Assembly (NCBI GenBank): GCA_030737835.1
Contig: CM060854.1
Location: 7,450,860 to 7,514,859, forward strand
Source of the DNA: Acorus gramineus
Lineage: Eukaryota > Streptophyta > Magnoliopsida > Acorales > Acoraceae
Direction of reading: 5' to 3'
DNA: 64,000 nucleotides
Shown in pieces: positions 49,725 through 63,193 of the stretch (its first letter is position 1; each line of letters begins with the position of its first letter). The notes under the pieces were generated by a model, which saw only the letters and a list, made by a program, of their open reading frames with translations, searched no databases and was not told the origin of the DNA. The position numbers and the translations under genes are program-made.

Positions 49725-50180
49725 TAATTATAAATATATCATTTTAAAATAATTTTTAAAAAAGTAAAAAAGCATGTCCTTATGATTTTTTTTTTTTTGC
49801 TTTTTGAAAATGAAACTGGCATACATGCTATTTCTTTAATAGATATGGAAAAGGAGTAGTACACGTTTCATAAGCCAGGCCTCGAGAGAATTTTTTTTTT
49901 TTTGTGAAGGATTTAAACAAAAACTTTCAAAAACATCAGAAAAAAGAAGAGAAGGCCTAATTATAAATATCATTTCAAAATAAAATTTTTAGAAGTTAAA
50001 AAAGCAGGTTCCTTGGTATTTTTTTTTTTTTAAAATGAAACCGGTAGACATGCTATTTCTTTAATAGATATTGAAAATGAGTACACTTCTCATAAGCCAG
50101 GCCTCAAGAGAGTTTTCTATAAAAGATTTAAACAAAAAATAAAAAAAAAAAAAAAAATAAGAGAAAACCTAAATCAATTT
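49725..50180. repeat. Tandem duplication of about 220-235 bp
   Basis: TAATTATAAATATATC at 49725 and TAATTATAAATATC at 49958 begin two copies. Further shared words in order are ACATGCTATTTCTTTAATAG, CATAAGCCAGGCCTC and GATTTAAACAAAAA. Indels in A and T runs change the offset from 233 to about 222. Confidence 0.8.
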
Positions 50181-51084
50181 TTTTAAAAAAGGAGATTTCT
50201 AAGTATCAAATCGTGTACTTAAATACATGATTAATTTAAGGTTCCATTTGGATATATTTTGGATAGATTTCGCGTTTGAAAAGTAAAAAATTCTCAAATA
50301 CATATCTAAACACATTTACAATATTTAATTTTTCAATACCTTTTTTTTTTCAATCCAAAAAATTCAACGAGTGAAAAGCTAATAAAATAATATTTTTTAA
50401 AAAAATTGAGTTTATAACATAAAATTTTAAAAATCTTAGTGCTTTAACCTGACACTCAAACATAAACTAATAGATTAAAACTTTTCTGGTGACTCATGTG
50501 ATGTGGCTGTCCATTTTGTTCCTAATATCACCAACCCACTTTAATAAGTCATTCTCAGTGTTCTTAAATGGTGAAAAAACAAAAGCAGAGGAAAAGATTA
50601 ATCCATGCAATTTGAATCCCCTCGATTAATTATAATGACCGGACTCTACAAGGGCTGTCTTTGTTTGGATTTACTCTACATGGAATATCTTTTTTGTGAG
50701 TGGTTGATGAGAATAGCTTTTCAACTATTACATGTTTGAATAATTTGATAACATAATTAAGGTTCCATTTGTAACCACTTAATCAATTTGATTCAATTTT
50801 TGTAAAATGTATTTTTAATATAATAATGAGTATTTTTAAACTTTAATTTTTCATATCATATTATTGATTCTATGTGAAAAGTCAAATATTTTTTACAAGA
50901 AATTTGTTGATTTTTTTTTATTTTTTGGAATTGACTATTATAATCAATCTAGAACACAACTGTTTTTTAAAATTTGTTTCAATGTGTCCAAGTGGAAGTG
51001 CAATCACTGGTTTGCTATGCTTTCAAGTTGACTTTTTACAAAATGAAGTTTTTGAAAAAAACAGATGATAAACAGTAAATTTAA
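50181..51084. other. AT-rich intergenic DNA
   Basis: No gene or element recognised. Ends with the left target copy TAAATTTAA (51076-51084) of the following MITE. Confidence 0.5.
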
Positions 51085-51457
51085 GGGATTTTTAGTTTTA
51101 AGTCCCTACAAACATATCTATTTAGGGATCGATCCTCCCTTCTTCATATTTTTTTTAAGTCATCATATTCAACCGTCTATTTAGTTTTTAGTCCATCCGT
51201 CAAACGTCCGTCTATACACCGTTAATTTGTAAATGTGATTTTATTTTAAGTCCATGTAAACTGCGTTATTTAGTGATCAGTCCCTCCCTTAAAATTAAAT
51301 AACTAAATGTCACATGGGCTAATCACTAAATAACACAGTTTACATAGACTTAAAATTAAAAATCATATTTATAAATTAACGGTGTATAGACAGTCGTTTG
51401 ACGTAAGGATTAAAAACCAAATAGATATGTTTGTAGGGACCTAAAATTAAAAATCCC
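51085..51457. mobile_element. Mutator-like MITE, 373 bp, perfect 9-bp target duplication
   Basis: Begins GGGATTTTTAGTTTTAAGTC and ends CCTAAAATTAAAAATCCC, with TAAATTTAA at both borders (51076-51084 and 51458-51466). Each arm contains a second, inner copy of the same theme (GATTTTATTTTAAGTCCATG and CATAGACTTAAAATTAAAAA), so the arms are internally duplicated. Related in its outer repeats to the element at 27571-27848. Confidence 0.8.
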
Positions 51458-52719
51458 TAAATTTAATTATCAATATATACAAGTATTTGCAAACTACTGT
51501 CATAGCAAATAAAAATCTATAATAAGATTTCTGTAAAATTCGATGTAAACTGTTTTTGATTCTTTATGTTACAATCTCCTTTTTGCTTTTGATCTAATCT
51601 CTTTTACAAAAGTAAGACATTTGAGACTGCAACTCAAATTGTATATAAAACTGTATGTAACATAATATGGTCAGTTACACTTCCTGGTACAATTAAATTA
51701 TTTTATAAAAGAAACTCATTTAGGTTATTGCTATTTTAGTTTTTAAAATGTTAAATATTTTTTAATAAGAATAAATATTAAAATATGACCCTCAAAGTGA
51801 TATAACTGTTGTTACACACAGTCTTATGCGCATCTCTATTCTTTACTTAAATCTATTTAAAACTTGAATTTTAAAAAAATGGATATTTAAAATAAGAAAA
51901 AAAGTCACATTGGACTCACAGATATGGAGACCGTAGTGGAATATTGCACAACAGAATGAGGGTAACATTTTTCAATTGATAAATTATTTGATTGAATAGT
52001 AATAACAATTAATTTCCACAAAATATGGATGAATTTTCTTTACATTACATAATATATTTATACATATATATTTATTAATATACATATACATTTTTTTTTT
52101 GGAAAGATTACACATACTAACATTAATAACACGATTTAAAGAAAGTATTAGCTAAACCCTGTAATTAATCTCACGTTCCTAACAACCGACAATGCATTAA
52201 AAAATGTGCCGTCGCTTTCATTTCCTTCTCTTAAAAATTAAATAGGGTAAATTTGGAACCCAATATCTTGCAAAATCCGTGGAGACACCTCATGTATTTA
52301 AATAATTTACAATTACATCCCTGTAGAAGAAGATGATAACATGAATGAAAGTATTATTTTACCCCTTCACCCACTTAAATGAAAGATTATGTTATCATCA
52401 TATTAACCCCTATTTAGATAATAGAATAAATGTAAAATAACAGTAGATAAAGTAAAATAAAATAAAAAAATTATTTGGGATATCATGATACCCGGGTCCT
52501 GATATGTTAAAGAGGGAAAATAATGTGTGATATTGGTATTTAAATTGTTCATCAAATCTAAACAACTAGTCATGTTAAATCATTATATCTCAACTTGTCA
52601 AATTAAATACAAGCAAGCAGAAAATAATTTATTTTATATCCATATTTAGTTATCTTGATATAATTATCCATCCCAATAACTTAATTTATCAATCCAAATG
52701 GTTGTTAAATGAGTCCGGA
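51458..52719. other. AT-rich intergenic DNA
   Basis: No coding frame, RNA gene or clear element seen. ATATATTTATATACATATATA-like words near 52050-52090 are low complexity. Confidence 0.5.
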
Positions 52720-52910
52720 TTCAGTCAAATCTAGATATCATGAGTACCATCAGTACCAAATTATACTGTCAATTAATTGAATTACACATCTTTTGAAATG
52801 AGCTACACAACCAATTGTTGTGTACCGTGTCGTTATCTGTACAGTTCAATTATTAAGCTGTGTAGTTCGATTAATTGACAATGCTATTCGATACTGATGG
52901 TATCAAGCCT
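52720..52910. repeat. Foldback repeat, copy 2, upstream of the PLC gene
   Basis: The left arm (ACCATCAGTACCAAATTATA...GTCAATTAATTGAATTAC) is the inverse of the right arm (GTAGTTCGATTAATTGACAA...GATACTGATGGTATC) around a CAATTGTTGTG centre near 52815. Related to 44905-45120. It ends about 250 bp before the PLC start codon. Confidence 0.65.
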
Positions 52911-53158
52911 TATCTCTAAACTGTTAAATGTATAAGGGTAGGGGTGTTATTGCATATTTTTTACATACAGGGGGACAAAAGCCCTTTGGTGACAAGGGGG
53001 GGGGGGGACCACACCCAACACCCAACAATCAAAGCCAAGCACAAACCCAAAAAAATCCAGCAAATGCGGATCGAATCCGATCCTTCCCTTATCACCCTCC
53101 CTCGACATCTCCGATCACTCGAAGCGCGTTCTCTCAACGCCTCGAATCATCCGAAGCG

Positions 53159-56100
53159 ATGTCGACGTACAGCGTCTGCTTCTGTTACCGCCGGAAGTTC
53201 CGGCTGGGGACGGCGGAGCCCCCTTCGGAGGTGAGGGAGCTCTTCGAGAGGTACTCGGAGAGCGGGGCGATGGGGGCGGAGCAGCTGCAGAGGTTCCTCG
53301 TGGAGGTCCAGGGGGAGGAGGGATCCACGAGGGAGGACGCGCAGGCGGTGATCGATTCGGTTTTGAGGGAGCACAAGCATCTCGTCGCGCTCTTCCCCAA
53401 GAGAGGCGGGGGCTTGCTCGGGATCGACGCCTTCTTCCGGTACCTCTCCGGGGAGGCCAATCCGCCGCTCTCGCCTTCGCTTGGGGTAATATATGGAATT
53501 GTGTCTTTAAAAGTTTCTGATGTGTTTTGAATTAAATGTGTGTTTTTGACTGAAATGGAAAGTTTTTTTTTTTTTGTTGATTGTGTCTTTTGAAACATGT
53601 TTGGGTGGTTCTGCGAATCTAATTTCAAAAGGAGCTTTAAAGTGAAAAGCTCATTTTCAGACCCGTTATCAGGCACCTACCACTAAAAATGGGGATTTGT
53701 TAATTAATGTTGTGGTGGGTTTTGTTTTCTTGCTGAATATAAATAAAGGACATATGTAGAAAGAAAAGGGTTTGGGGAAGAAGTGAAGGATTTTGATGTT
53801 GAGCGGAATGATATGGTGAAGTAGAGTTCTGAGGACATCTGGTTATGGATCTGCTGATACATTGATTTTTTTGAAATCGAGGAGTTCTTATTTTGGGTTA
53901 TTATGGATGGGTTCTCTTTAAGGTGGAGGATGAGTTTTGAACAGTGACCCGTGAATTTTTTGGAGGGGGGCTTGGAGAAAGTTACTCAAATACAAAACTC
54001 AAACCCTACAAATATACTTGTATCATTGTTACAAAATTAATGTTCATTGCAAACATTCACATAAATCTATTATATCACTCACAAGAATTAATTTTTGAAA
54101 GATTAATTTGTTATACATGGTGAAAACAATTGTTCTCAATGATTCTTCGTTTCGATACTATTAGAAAATGGGAGAGAAGCAATTATTATGGGATTTGGGA
54201 GAAAATAAGATACATCGGACCATCTTAAGTTCTTAACTTCTAATTCGATAGAAGAACTTTTTGTTTTCTTCTTTCCTTTTTTTTTAAAAGAATCTTTCAA
54301 AATATATGTACTTTTTTGACGCCCAAGTGAATGTGGGTCCTCCAGTGTTTCTGAATGATTGGTATCAGGACAAGAATGTTTGTTTATGCCCTGATCTGTT
54401 CTATTTTGGGGTGTTCCAGAAAGGAATGTACGACTACTATTAATTTTTTACACCACAAATGAGAGTTGAGGTGGAGCGGCCTGCATTAATATGTTGAGCT
54501 GGGATACTTGTTGCCTTAGGGTTCTTGTCTTACAAGGCATGCTATTATATATGCCTTTGTTCTACTCTAGTTGCACTTGGAATTCATTCTTTTCATTAAT
54601 GGAATAAATCAGCTAAGAAGTTTTTTTCTCCACTTCCAACCAGAAATTTTAGACACTATTTCAACGTTACTCTAGATGGAAAGATAATCCCTACTTGGGA
54701 GTTATGGAGTTGTACAAACAAGGCACTACACCGATTTCACTGACTTTCTCGGTGAATTACCATTCCGTGGGTAGGTGCAGGATAGTTGTTGTCCTCATCA
54801 TTGACACCAGAGGACCTTATGATCAGTTGGATGTATTTTTATTTGCTAATCCACAATGTGTACACTTTGGTAAAGCAGTTTAACTTCAATTTAAATGCCT
54901 CTACAATAGTGTTGTACCTAGCTACATGAGCCTTTTCTATACATATGCATTCACTCAAGGTTAGAAAAGGAAAATGTAACTTATAGTTATCAGACTACAG
55001 AAGAACTAATGATGGGTCAAGTTTGCATTCACTTCAAGGGGTAAATTTGTTCTTAAGTTTTTATTGCCATAGGCAATGGACTGGCATTTTCCTTTATCTT
55101 TCTTTTTTTTTGTATCAAATTAATGGTAAACTTGTCTAATAGTTCAAGTATATTACTCTGGTAATCTGCCTTCTGAACATCTCTTATTCTCTCATCATTC
55201 AACACAAGAAATTTATGTGCAGTGACATTATGCAACATTTTAAGTTTTACATCTAATGCATGTCTTTACCCAGGTTCATCAGGATATGACGGCGCCATTA
55301 TCTCATTACTTCATATATACAGGCCATAATTCCTACTTGACTGGGAATCAGCTCAGCAGTGATTGCAGTGATGTGCCAATCATAAAGGCTCTAAAGAGAG
55401 GTGTACGAGTAATAGAATTGGACATGTGGCCAAATTCTACAAAAGATAATGTGGATATTCTTCATGGAAGGTAGGGTTTCAACATGTTGAACCACGGTAT
55501 GAGATGACTTTGTTGTGTTGCAAAGCACGGTTACTATGTGATTCTATTGTTGCTCGATTTCTGAACAAAACCACTGGGTCATCTCAGGAACGAAATCTTG
55601 TTATCTCTCTCTCTCTTTGATTTTGGAGCTGGTTACTCCATTTTACCATGTGTTGATTGTAGTGGCACTTGGTGTGTCCTGGGATTCTATCTCCCATCCT
55701 TTTGTGTAATTCTTTCCACGTGGAAGCATTAACAGGGTTGGATTTTATGATCCCACTTAAACAATTTTCCAAATTCTTGGTATCATACTACCTTGGCCAT
55801 AGTTGATGCATATAGTACATATTGACTCATTCAGACATGTCACTACTCATGTGGGTTGAATAATGAAAAACAAAACTGACTTCTTTTTTTTAAATATATT
55901 ATTGAAATCTCCATCAAAGACATTTACATAAAGTTACACATCTTCATCGACCACTATAATTCTTCACATTTTCTGTAGTTAACTGTAACATATCTCCATA
56001 CTTCTAATACACATGTTACACATGTAACTAATCTCACCTAGTTGACATTGAATTAACTATTAAATATCTTATACCTATCTCCTTACACTTCGTGCCATAG

Positions 56101-59100
56101 ATGTTTTTCCTTTATATAACCTGTTCTTATGTAAAGGAAAGAAAAACTATGCATTGTGGAGGCTAAAACAGCTCTTTGTGTATGACATGCCTCACATGGG
56201 TATCAGACTGATGTATTGGACAGGATGATAAAAGAGTACATACATATATTTTGTATTGTTTTCTTGAAATTTTTTTTTACGTATTGGAGAATACTTAAAA
56301 CTATGATAGATATGGAGAGATGGAAAAAGGAAAAATGAAAGAATATCAAAGAGGTTTTGTGTCATTTCATAGGTAAAATATGTGTCCACCTGCAACTCGG
56401 ACATGTATCATATGGCAAACAATTGGACATTTTGTAATTTATTTCATGCTGCTGAGGAAATTGTTCCAAGCTTTCCCTTTCACTGGATATGATATCTTTA
56501 ATCATACTGTTTTGGAATCCCATGTTCATTTCATTATGTGTAGTAGATCTGCGATTTGGTTGTTTCTGTTTCATATTTCTAGATATTTGTGATCCATGCA
56601 AGTTTCATATTGTCAAGTAGTTCTGAACTTAATTATTTACCCCAAATTTAAATTAATTTGAGATTCACGGAAACTGTAGGACTCTGACCACTCCAGTAGA
56701 GATGATTAGATGTTTGAGATCGATAAAAGAGCATGCCTTTTCTGCTTCTCCATACCCTGTCGTAATTACTTTAGAAGATCACCTTACTCCTGATCTTCAG
56801 GCAAAAGTGGCAGAGGTAAGAATTTCTGTTCCTGTTTGTATATTAATTTCTTAGATTCATTGATTTACCACCTTGTTGCCAATAACAAAATGGTCCACAG
56901 ATGGTCACACAAACATTTGGGAATATGTTATTTTACCCAAAGTCAGATAGCAGAGAAGAATTCCCTTCACCAGAAGAATTGAAGATGCGGGTCATTCTTT
57001 CGACAAAACCACCAAAAGAATATCTTGAATCTAAAAGTATGAAGGACAAGGGCAATGGATCACAAAAGGAAACGGAAGGTGATGAGGAGGCTTGGGGAAA
57101 GGAAGTCCCAGACATAAAAGCAGAACTTGATGATGAAGATAAGGTAATTTTTAAAACTATTATTTAATATGTTACTAGCGCTTTGTTAATCTCTATAGGG
57201 GACTATATACATAATATTTTAAGCTATTTCTATGCAGAATGGTCACGATGGAAGTGAACATCACAATGATGAGGAGGATCTTGAAGATGGGGATCAGACA
57301 TCAAACCAGATCGTAGCACCTGAATATACGCGTCTGATCACCATTCACGCTGGAAAACCCAAGGGTGGATTGCGAGAGGCATTAAGGGTGGATCCCAATA
57401 AAGTTAGACGTCTAAGTTTGAGTGAACAAGAGCTTGTGAAAGCTTCAATGTCTTATTCAAAAGAAATTGTAAGGTAATCTACATTTTTTTTGAAAGTATG
57501 TTGTGCGTTTTTGTACATTCTTTATATTATCCTTGTGCATTTCATTTTTCATGGGCTAATGAAGCACTCCTTTCTAGGTTCACCCAAAAGAATATGTTAA
57601 GAATATATCCAAAAGGCACCCGTTTTAATTCCTCAAATTACAATCCATTAATTGGTTGGATGCATGGGGCTCAAATGGTTGCTTTCAACATGCAGGTATT
57701 GTTTGAGATTTAAGATTTTCCTTATACTTCTTATTGTGGTCAATAACTTTACTAGTGAAATGCATTTTATGTTGATTGTTAAATTACAAGCCATCTATTG
57801 ACCATATTTTTATTGATGATATTAAAGATCACTGACTAGTTAGGAATGTAAACAGAGATTATTCCCGTATCCCATACATCATATGATTAGTTTGGGAAAA
57901 AGCCGTCCTCCACTAAATGCTGTCCTATTCCTTGCTTTTTCAAAAATAATTCATACACCTTTATATTCTTGACTTAACCTTTTGTGAATGACCAACTAAA
58001 AATGGGAGATATAGTTGGGGTGCTCCATTGTTATTGGACTTAATTATAATCATTTATGGAACATGTTGTTTGACAAGCCTGCATAAATCATATTAGGTTT
58101 AACATGAATACATCGCTGAAAACTTGTGTACTACAATAAATGACATAGGCAATAAGGTTGTATAATGGAACATTATAAACTAGGTTGGTGGACCTGGTGA
58201 TGCATCACCCCATGCAATAATTGGCGGAGTCGAGGAGTAATAATTTTGCATTAGTTGCCCTCTTAATTCTCAAGTCCATCTATTTGCATAATTCATTTAT
58301 GAGGGAACTGCGAAAGGTTTATATGGATGGATAGACATGTTCTTTGGCATTTGTGAGTTGCAGATTATATCGTTTTACCTGAGGATACCAGTACACTGAT
58401 AGCCTGTCATTTCTTATCTGTTCTATTGTGGGCTTTTTGGTGGTGCTTTTGAAACATTCTTTTCACTTGTCTTTTTCTTTTGTAACTCTCTTTGATCTTT
58501 GATGAACATTGTGTTTACTTGACATTTGATTTTGCGGTCACTCTTTGCCTCTAATGTACCTCGACTTTCTTACATTTTTGTACAGCTCACATGATTGGTA
58601 CTGGATTTTCCTCAAGGAATATATGCTATACTGCTCTATTTCATTATATAATATTTAGATGATAGATGACTCGGGATTGTGTAGTGTGTACAAATTGTGT
58701 CCTCAAACACTTCCCTGGCCTCATGTTCAAAAGTTATGTTTAATGTACTTTTATTCAATCATGTTTGCAGACAAGGTTGAATATTTTTATTGCTTCTTAT
58801 ATTGTTGATTTATTTCTCTTTTTCTTTGGTGACATGATTTCCTTTGATATTAACACCATTTTTTTGATGCTCTGCTCTGTTCGCTTGCCAGGATTCTTAC
58901 AATTTTCAACTTAATTGACATAGTGAAATATTGTTGCCACAATCTTCTGCATCATATATATTTATATATATATATTGTTGCCACACACACACGGAGGACA
59001 ATTTATTTGTTTTTTGCATTTACTCACCGCAGTTCTTTATTCATGGAATATAGGTGCTCGTATGAATATATTATATCCACCAAATTTTGTTTTGACACTT

Positions 59101-60050
59101 CCTATCTTTTGATGTGAAATCTTGCTAGAGTAGGCATTTGAAAGATGTTAAAATGAAAATTCTCTTCAGAAGTTCTTTCATCCACTGATGGAATGTGCAA
59201 CCATCACAGGGTTCTGGAAGGTCACTTTGGTGTATGCATGGAAAATTTAGAGCCAATGGAGGTTGCGGTTATGTGAAAAAACCTGATTTTCTGTTGAAAC
59301 CTGATGAAAATGGAGAGGTATTCGATCCTAAAGCCGAGCAACTTGTGAAGAAAACATTAAAGGTTTGCACTTACACAATCTTGATTATTTTTAAAGAAAA
59401 ATGGAAATTATTTTCTACTGAATGAACCTGCAATTATATACAGGTGAAGGTATATATGGGAGATGGATGGCATTTGGATTTCCGTCATACACATTTTGAT
59501 ATGTACTCCCCACCAGACTTCTATACAAGAGTAAGATGATAAGCCTATCAATACTTTAATCATGAACTGATATGTTTGATTTGATTGTTTACCCTGCAGG
59601 TATTCTGTGTCCACAATTGTCCCTTCCTTATAGATCAAATATCAGTGTGACAGTGTGTATTATGAAAAATTGGAATCTGTCATCTTCATGGAAATATAAT
59701 TAGGTGCTCGTAAGGTCTCCATAGATGTAAACATAACCAGAATTGTTCACTTACAGGTTGGAATAGCTGGAGTGCCAGCTGATACCATTATGAAGAAAAC
59801 AAAGACAATCGAGGACAATTGGACACCGGTATGGAATGAAGAGTTTATTTTCTCACTAACAGTGCCGGAGCTGGCTTTGCTACGAATTGAAGTTCACGAG
59901 TACGATATGTCTGAGAAGGATGACTTTGGTGGCCAGACATGTCTGCCAGTATCAGAGTTGAGGACTGGAATCCGAGCTGTCCCACTTCACGACCGCAAGG
60001 GCGAGAAATACAAGTCAGTAAAGCTCCTTATGCGTTTTGAATTGGTTTGA
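53159..60050 (+). CDS. PLC: Phosphoinositide-specific phospholipase C, nine coding exons
   Basis: Cleaves PIP2 and related phosphoinositides at the plasma membrane to release inositol phosphate and diacylglycerol, in a Ca2+-dependent way (family knowledge). Exons: 53159-53485, 55274-55470, 56680-56815, 56901-57143, 57238-57473, 57578-57695, 59210-59362, 59444-59530, 59757-60050. All are in phase, 596 residues, the normal size for plant PLCs. An EF-hand-like N-terminus (1-109) is followed by the X domain with catalytic H127 (FIYTGHNSY) and H173 (DILHGR), an acidic X-Y linker (about 265-329), the Y domain (about 330-447) and a C-terminal C2 domain (about 471-590, with [16 protein letters not shown]). 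The start at 53159 opens [14 protein letters not shown], as in plant PLCs. An in-frame ATG at 52928 would add 77 unlikely residues. Exon 1 is GC-rich and a 1.8-kb intron follows. Confidence 0.96.
58955..58995 (+). repeat. AT and CA microsatellite in a PLC intron
   Basis: TATATATTTATATATATATAT followed by CCACACACACACGG. Simple repeat with no further content. Confidence 0.8.
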
Positions 60051-61800
60051 GGTTGCCATAACGGTCACATTAATCCGTCTGCGTCAATAAGTGGTGTGAT
60101 TGTGATGTATTATAGAGTTTCATTCATCTTTCAAAGCTTTGGATAGCATCTGTGTCATGTGGATCCAGAGTTTCAACATTTATATGTTTTAAATCTTTCG
60201 GGTGTGATTATGATGTATAAATGTTTGTTTATCAGCACGTGATAGTCTGAGGGTGTTTTATTTGTAAAAATATACTGTAATTAGTTGGATGAATATGTTT
60301 AATCTTGTGTTATGCATCTAGTCTACAGAAGATCTTTCATTATTAACTCTACTTAGGGAATGCGAAATCCAAAGTGTATAAGCTGTTATAGTGCAGAATT
60401 GGACAGGTTGGGAAGGTTTGTATGATGCCCATTTTACAATTATCATCGCAATTCAATGGAGGGAAATCTTTACATATATATTTTCTTTGTATGTAAAAAA
60501 ATACAAAAAAAATCACTCATTAATGAAATAGATGGTCGAGATACAATTGTGGAAAATGTTAGGGACCATCGTAATTGCATTGACTGCGTTTGAAACTTTT
60601 ATTTGGATTTTTTTATGGTACATATTTATTTATTTAATGGATCACGTATCTCTATAAAAATAAAATATATATTTGAATAAATTAGTCTCTCATTTTAGCC
60701 TTAGGGAAAGAAGGTTATTCTCGTATATATATATAGTTATTCTAGTATAAATAAAAAATAAATTATTTTTGTTTGATTGTGTTTGTAGTTTGAGAAACGT
60801 AATAATGAAGTTTTTGTTGTTTAGTTGATTATGGATAAGGTTGACCATGAATTCATAAGCTTTTAACATCTCTACTCTCCCATCACTCATCAAGCTCTTG
60901 AGACTCAACTTAAGAACATTATTAGCATTAGTTGGAAAAATTCCAGCTACATTGAATTATCCATAAAAATGAAAAAAAAAAAAAAACAAGCAGAGGATTC
61001 ACAAATTTATGACTCATCAACCTCTTTAGACACTCAACTTTTGAACACCAATAACTTTAGTAGAAAAAGCTCCAAATTCAAATAATTATCCATAAATCTT
61101 GTGAATAAGATAAACTCGAGAAGCAAACACACAACTCTAGTGAAAAAAAATGCTAGCATTTCCTCCAATAAAACTGGTATTTTAACAAAACAAAATTCTA
61201 CACTGCCTCCATAACCAAAATGAACAAACACAGAGCAAAACATCCCATAAATGGCCTCTGCAGTTTAATTTACACTGGTCTGATGATATTTTTCTTCATT
61301 AAAACAACACTACTTACTGTACACCATGATAAGGCCAACTATAGATGAAACACAACACCCCCATCACAAACTGGTCAATATTTACATCACAAACAAAACA
61401 AAAAAGACCTTCCACACATAAATGCCAGATCAACCCAGTACAATATGCAAATGCCCCTCTCTTCATAGCTAGTAAAGCTGTGCCTTCCTATCATACCACC
61501 ATCTCCACCTTCAAAACAGAATAATCCATCATTCAGTTCACACAGATTTAACATTTCAAAAATAAGCTACCATTTCAAATAATTTTTTTTTTGATCAATC
61601 TAGTGACCCAAAAATTGGTTCAACCCATTATAATTGTCGTTCTACCAATTTTCTTTTCAATTTTTTTTTTTTTTGGATAAAATCTTTCACAAAAACTATG
61701 TAATTGGCTTTCAACAAATAAAAAAGAAAATGCAAAACGATTTTGCAAAAGTAGAATCAGTCTGACAATTGGTTTCAAACATAGCCAAGACAAATTAGAA
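60051..61800. other. Region between PLC and the tetraspanin gene, convergent 3' ends
   Basis: The PLC 3' untranslated region probably covers the first 250-450 bases, and the tetraspanin 3' untranslated region the last 350 or so. Between them lies AT-rich DNA with a dispersed repeat word (AACGTAATAATGAAGTTTTTG at about 60795, also seen near 30319). No gene found. Confidence 0.55.
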
Positions 61801-63193
61801 TTAGTACCAGAAGAAGTCCCAGCGGGGGCGAACTTTGGACATGTGGTTTTCGCCGTGGGGGTAGTCAGACTCACAGCGTTGGGTGTTGCGAAACGCGCAA
61901 CATCCAATGGAATATATGCAGACAAGGAAGACAAGGACGACGATGTTGAGGACAGAGAGCTTGTGCCAGTTCCTCCTCACCTCCTCCAGAACCCCGGCCC
62001 GGCACGAGTCGCACTCGTAGCACAGGATCCCGGCCGCATTGTTCCACTTGTAGCAGTCCACGTCCTGCGCCGCCATCGCCGTCCCCTCGCCATAGCTACA
62101 CGACGTTGGCGGCTTGCAGCACCCAGACTGTATAGAAATTGGTTATTTTTTTTTTAAACTTAATGACATTCATGGATTATTATAGAAATACTACATGGCC
62201 TTTGTCATATACACAACTATCCATTGTCGTTTGGTGCTATAGAATTTGAACAAAGTAAAAATTCATCAAAAACAAGATATACGAGTGAATGACACTATCA
62301 AAGTATATAAAACTAGAATTGGGGCTAGAAAAAAGACCAGTGTGTACCAAATTTTTTTTTTTTTTTTTTTTAAAGGATGGGTGGATGTAACCGCCCCCTT
62401 TCCAGCATATAAGAAAGGCAATAAATGGAGACATTGTCCAAATTTTTTGAGGGGGTTTGGAGTCATAGCTAAGTACCAAAGAAATTTACAACCAAGAAAG
62501 AAGCCTTGTATTATTTTTTTAAGCCAAGATTATGCACCAAGCATAATCCATCACGCAAGGCATCTATCTAACAACACCTACAAATTGGAGTCACAAAAAA
62601 AAAAAAACCTTGGGACTCTTAACTCAAACATAATAAGCTGAGTAAATAACAAAAAAAAAAAAAAAAAAAATCACATTAAGAAGCAGAGGACACAAAAAGA
62701 CCTGAATAGGAGACATGTCACTCTGCAGGTAATCAATAGGAGTCCAAAATGCAACATTAGAGCAAGCCTTGGATCCAATCAAACAAGCCCTGATAGACCT
62801 CCATTCATCAACACCCTTCACTCTGCTCCTCAACCAAGGTGAATAGTCCTCCAATCTATACTCCCTATAAATCCTTCCAGGGACTTCAACACCACCACCT
62901 TTGCTGGTAACAACAAATCCAAATATGGTGAAACAGAGGAGGGTTATGATGAGAAGGACCATTACAACAAGGTAAGCCCAGAGAGCCCAAGCAACGTTGA
63001 AGCAGGCGCCGACAAATCCCATTAGAGAGACTAAGAGGACGATGAAACCGATGATCAGGAGCGGCGTTTGCAGGAAACCTTGACATGTTGTGCTGCTTTT
63101 CGCCATCCAGAGGCCTCCACCGATGATGGGTATCGACGCAAGCATAGTTAGGAGGTTCAGGTACCCGATCACGGTGTTGCTGAATCGATACAT
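61801..63193 (-). CDS. Tetraspanin, TET5/6-like, two coding exons
   Basis: Four-pass membrane protein that organises plasma-membrane microdomains. Exon 1 is 63193-62702 and exon 2 is 62127-61801, with GT-AG borders; 272 residues. Membrane segments lie at about 10-30, 43-64, 70-95 and 222-240. The large loop (about 97-220) carries the plant tetraspanin signature GCCKPP (166-171) together with CLIGSKAC, DCYKWNN and CYECDSCRAGVLEEV, a full set of loop cysteines. The single intron interrupts just before the GCCKPP motif, as is usual in plant tetraspanins. The start is set at the ATG opening MYRFSNTVIGY. The frame stays open a further 32 codons upstream but without another ATG. The WTPIDYLQ and DCYKWNNA words resemble the TET5/6 branch; the branch assignment is from memory of the family. 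Confidence 0.94.

Noticed and set aside
52928-53158. N-terminal extension of PLC
   Set aside because: The added residues are Pro/Gly-rich leader-like sequence including a G run, and the family start lies at 53159. Kept only as a minor possibility.
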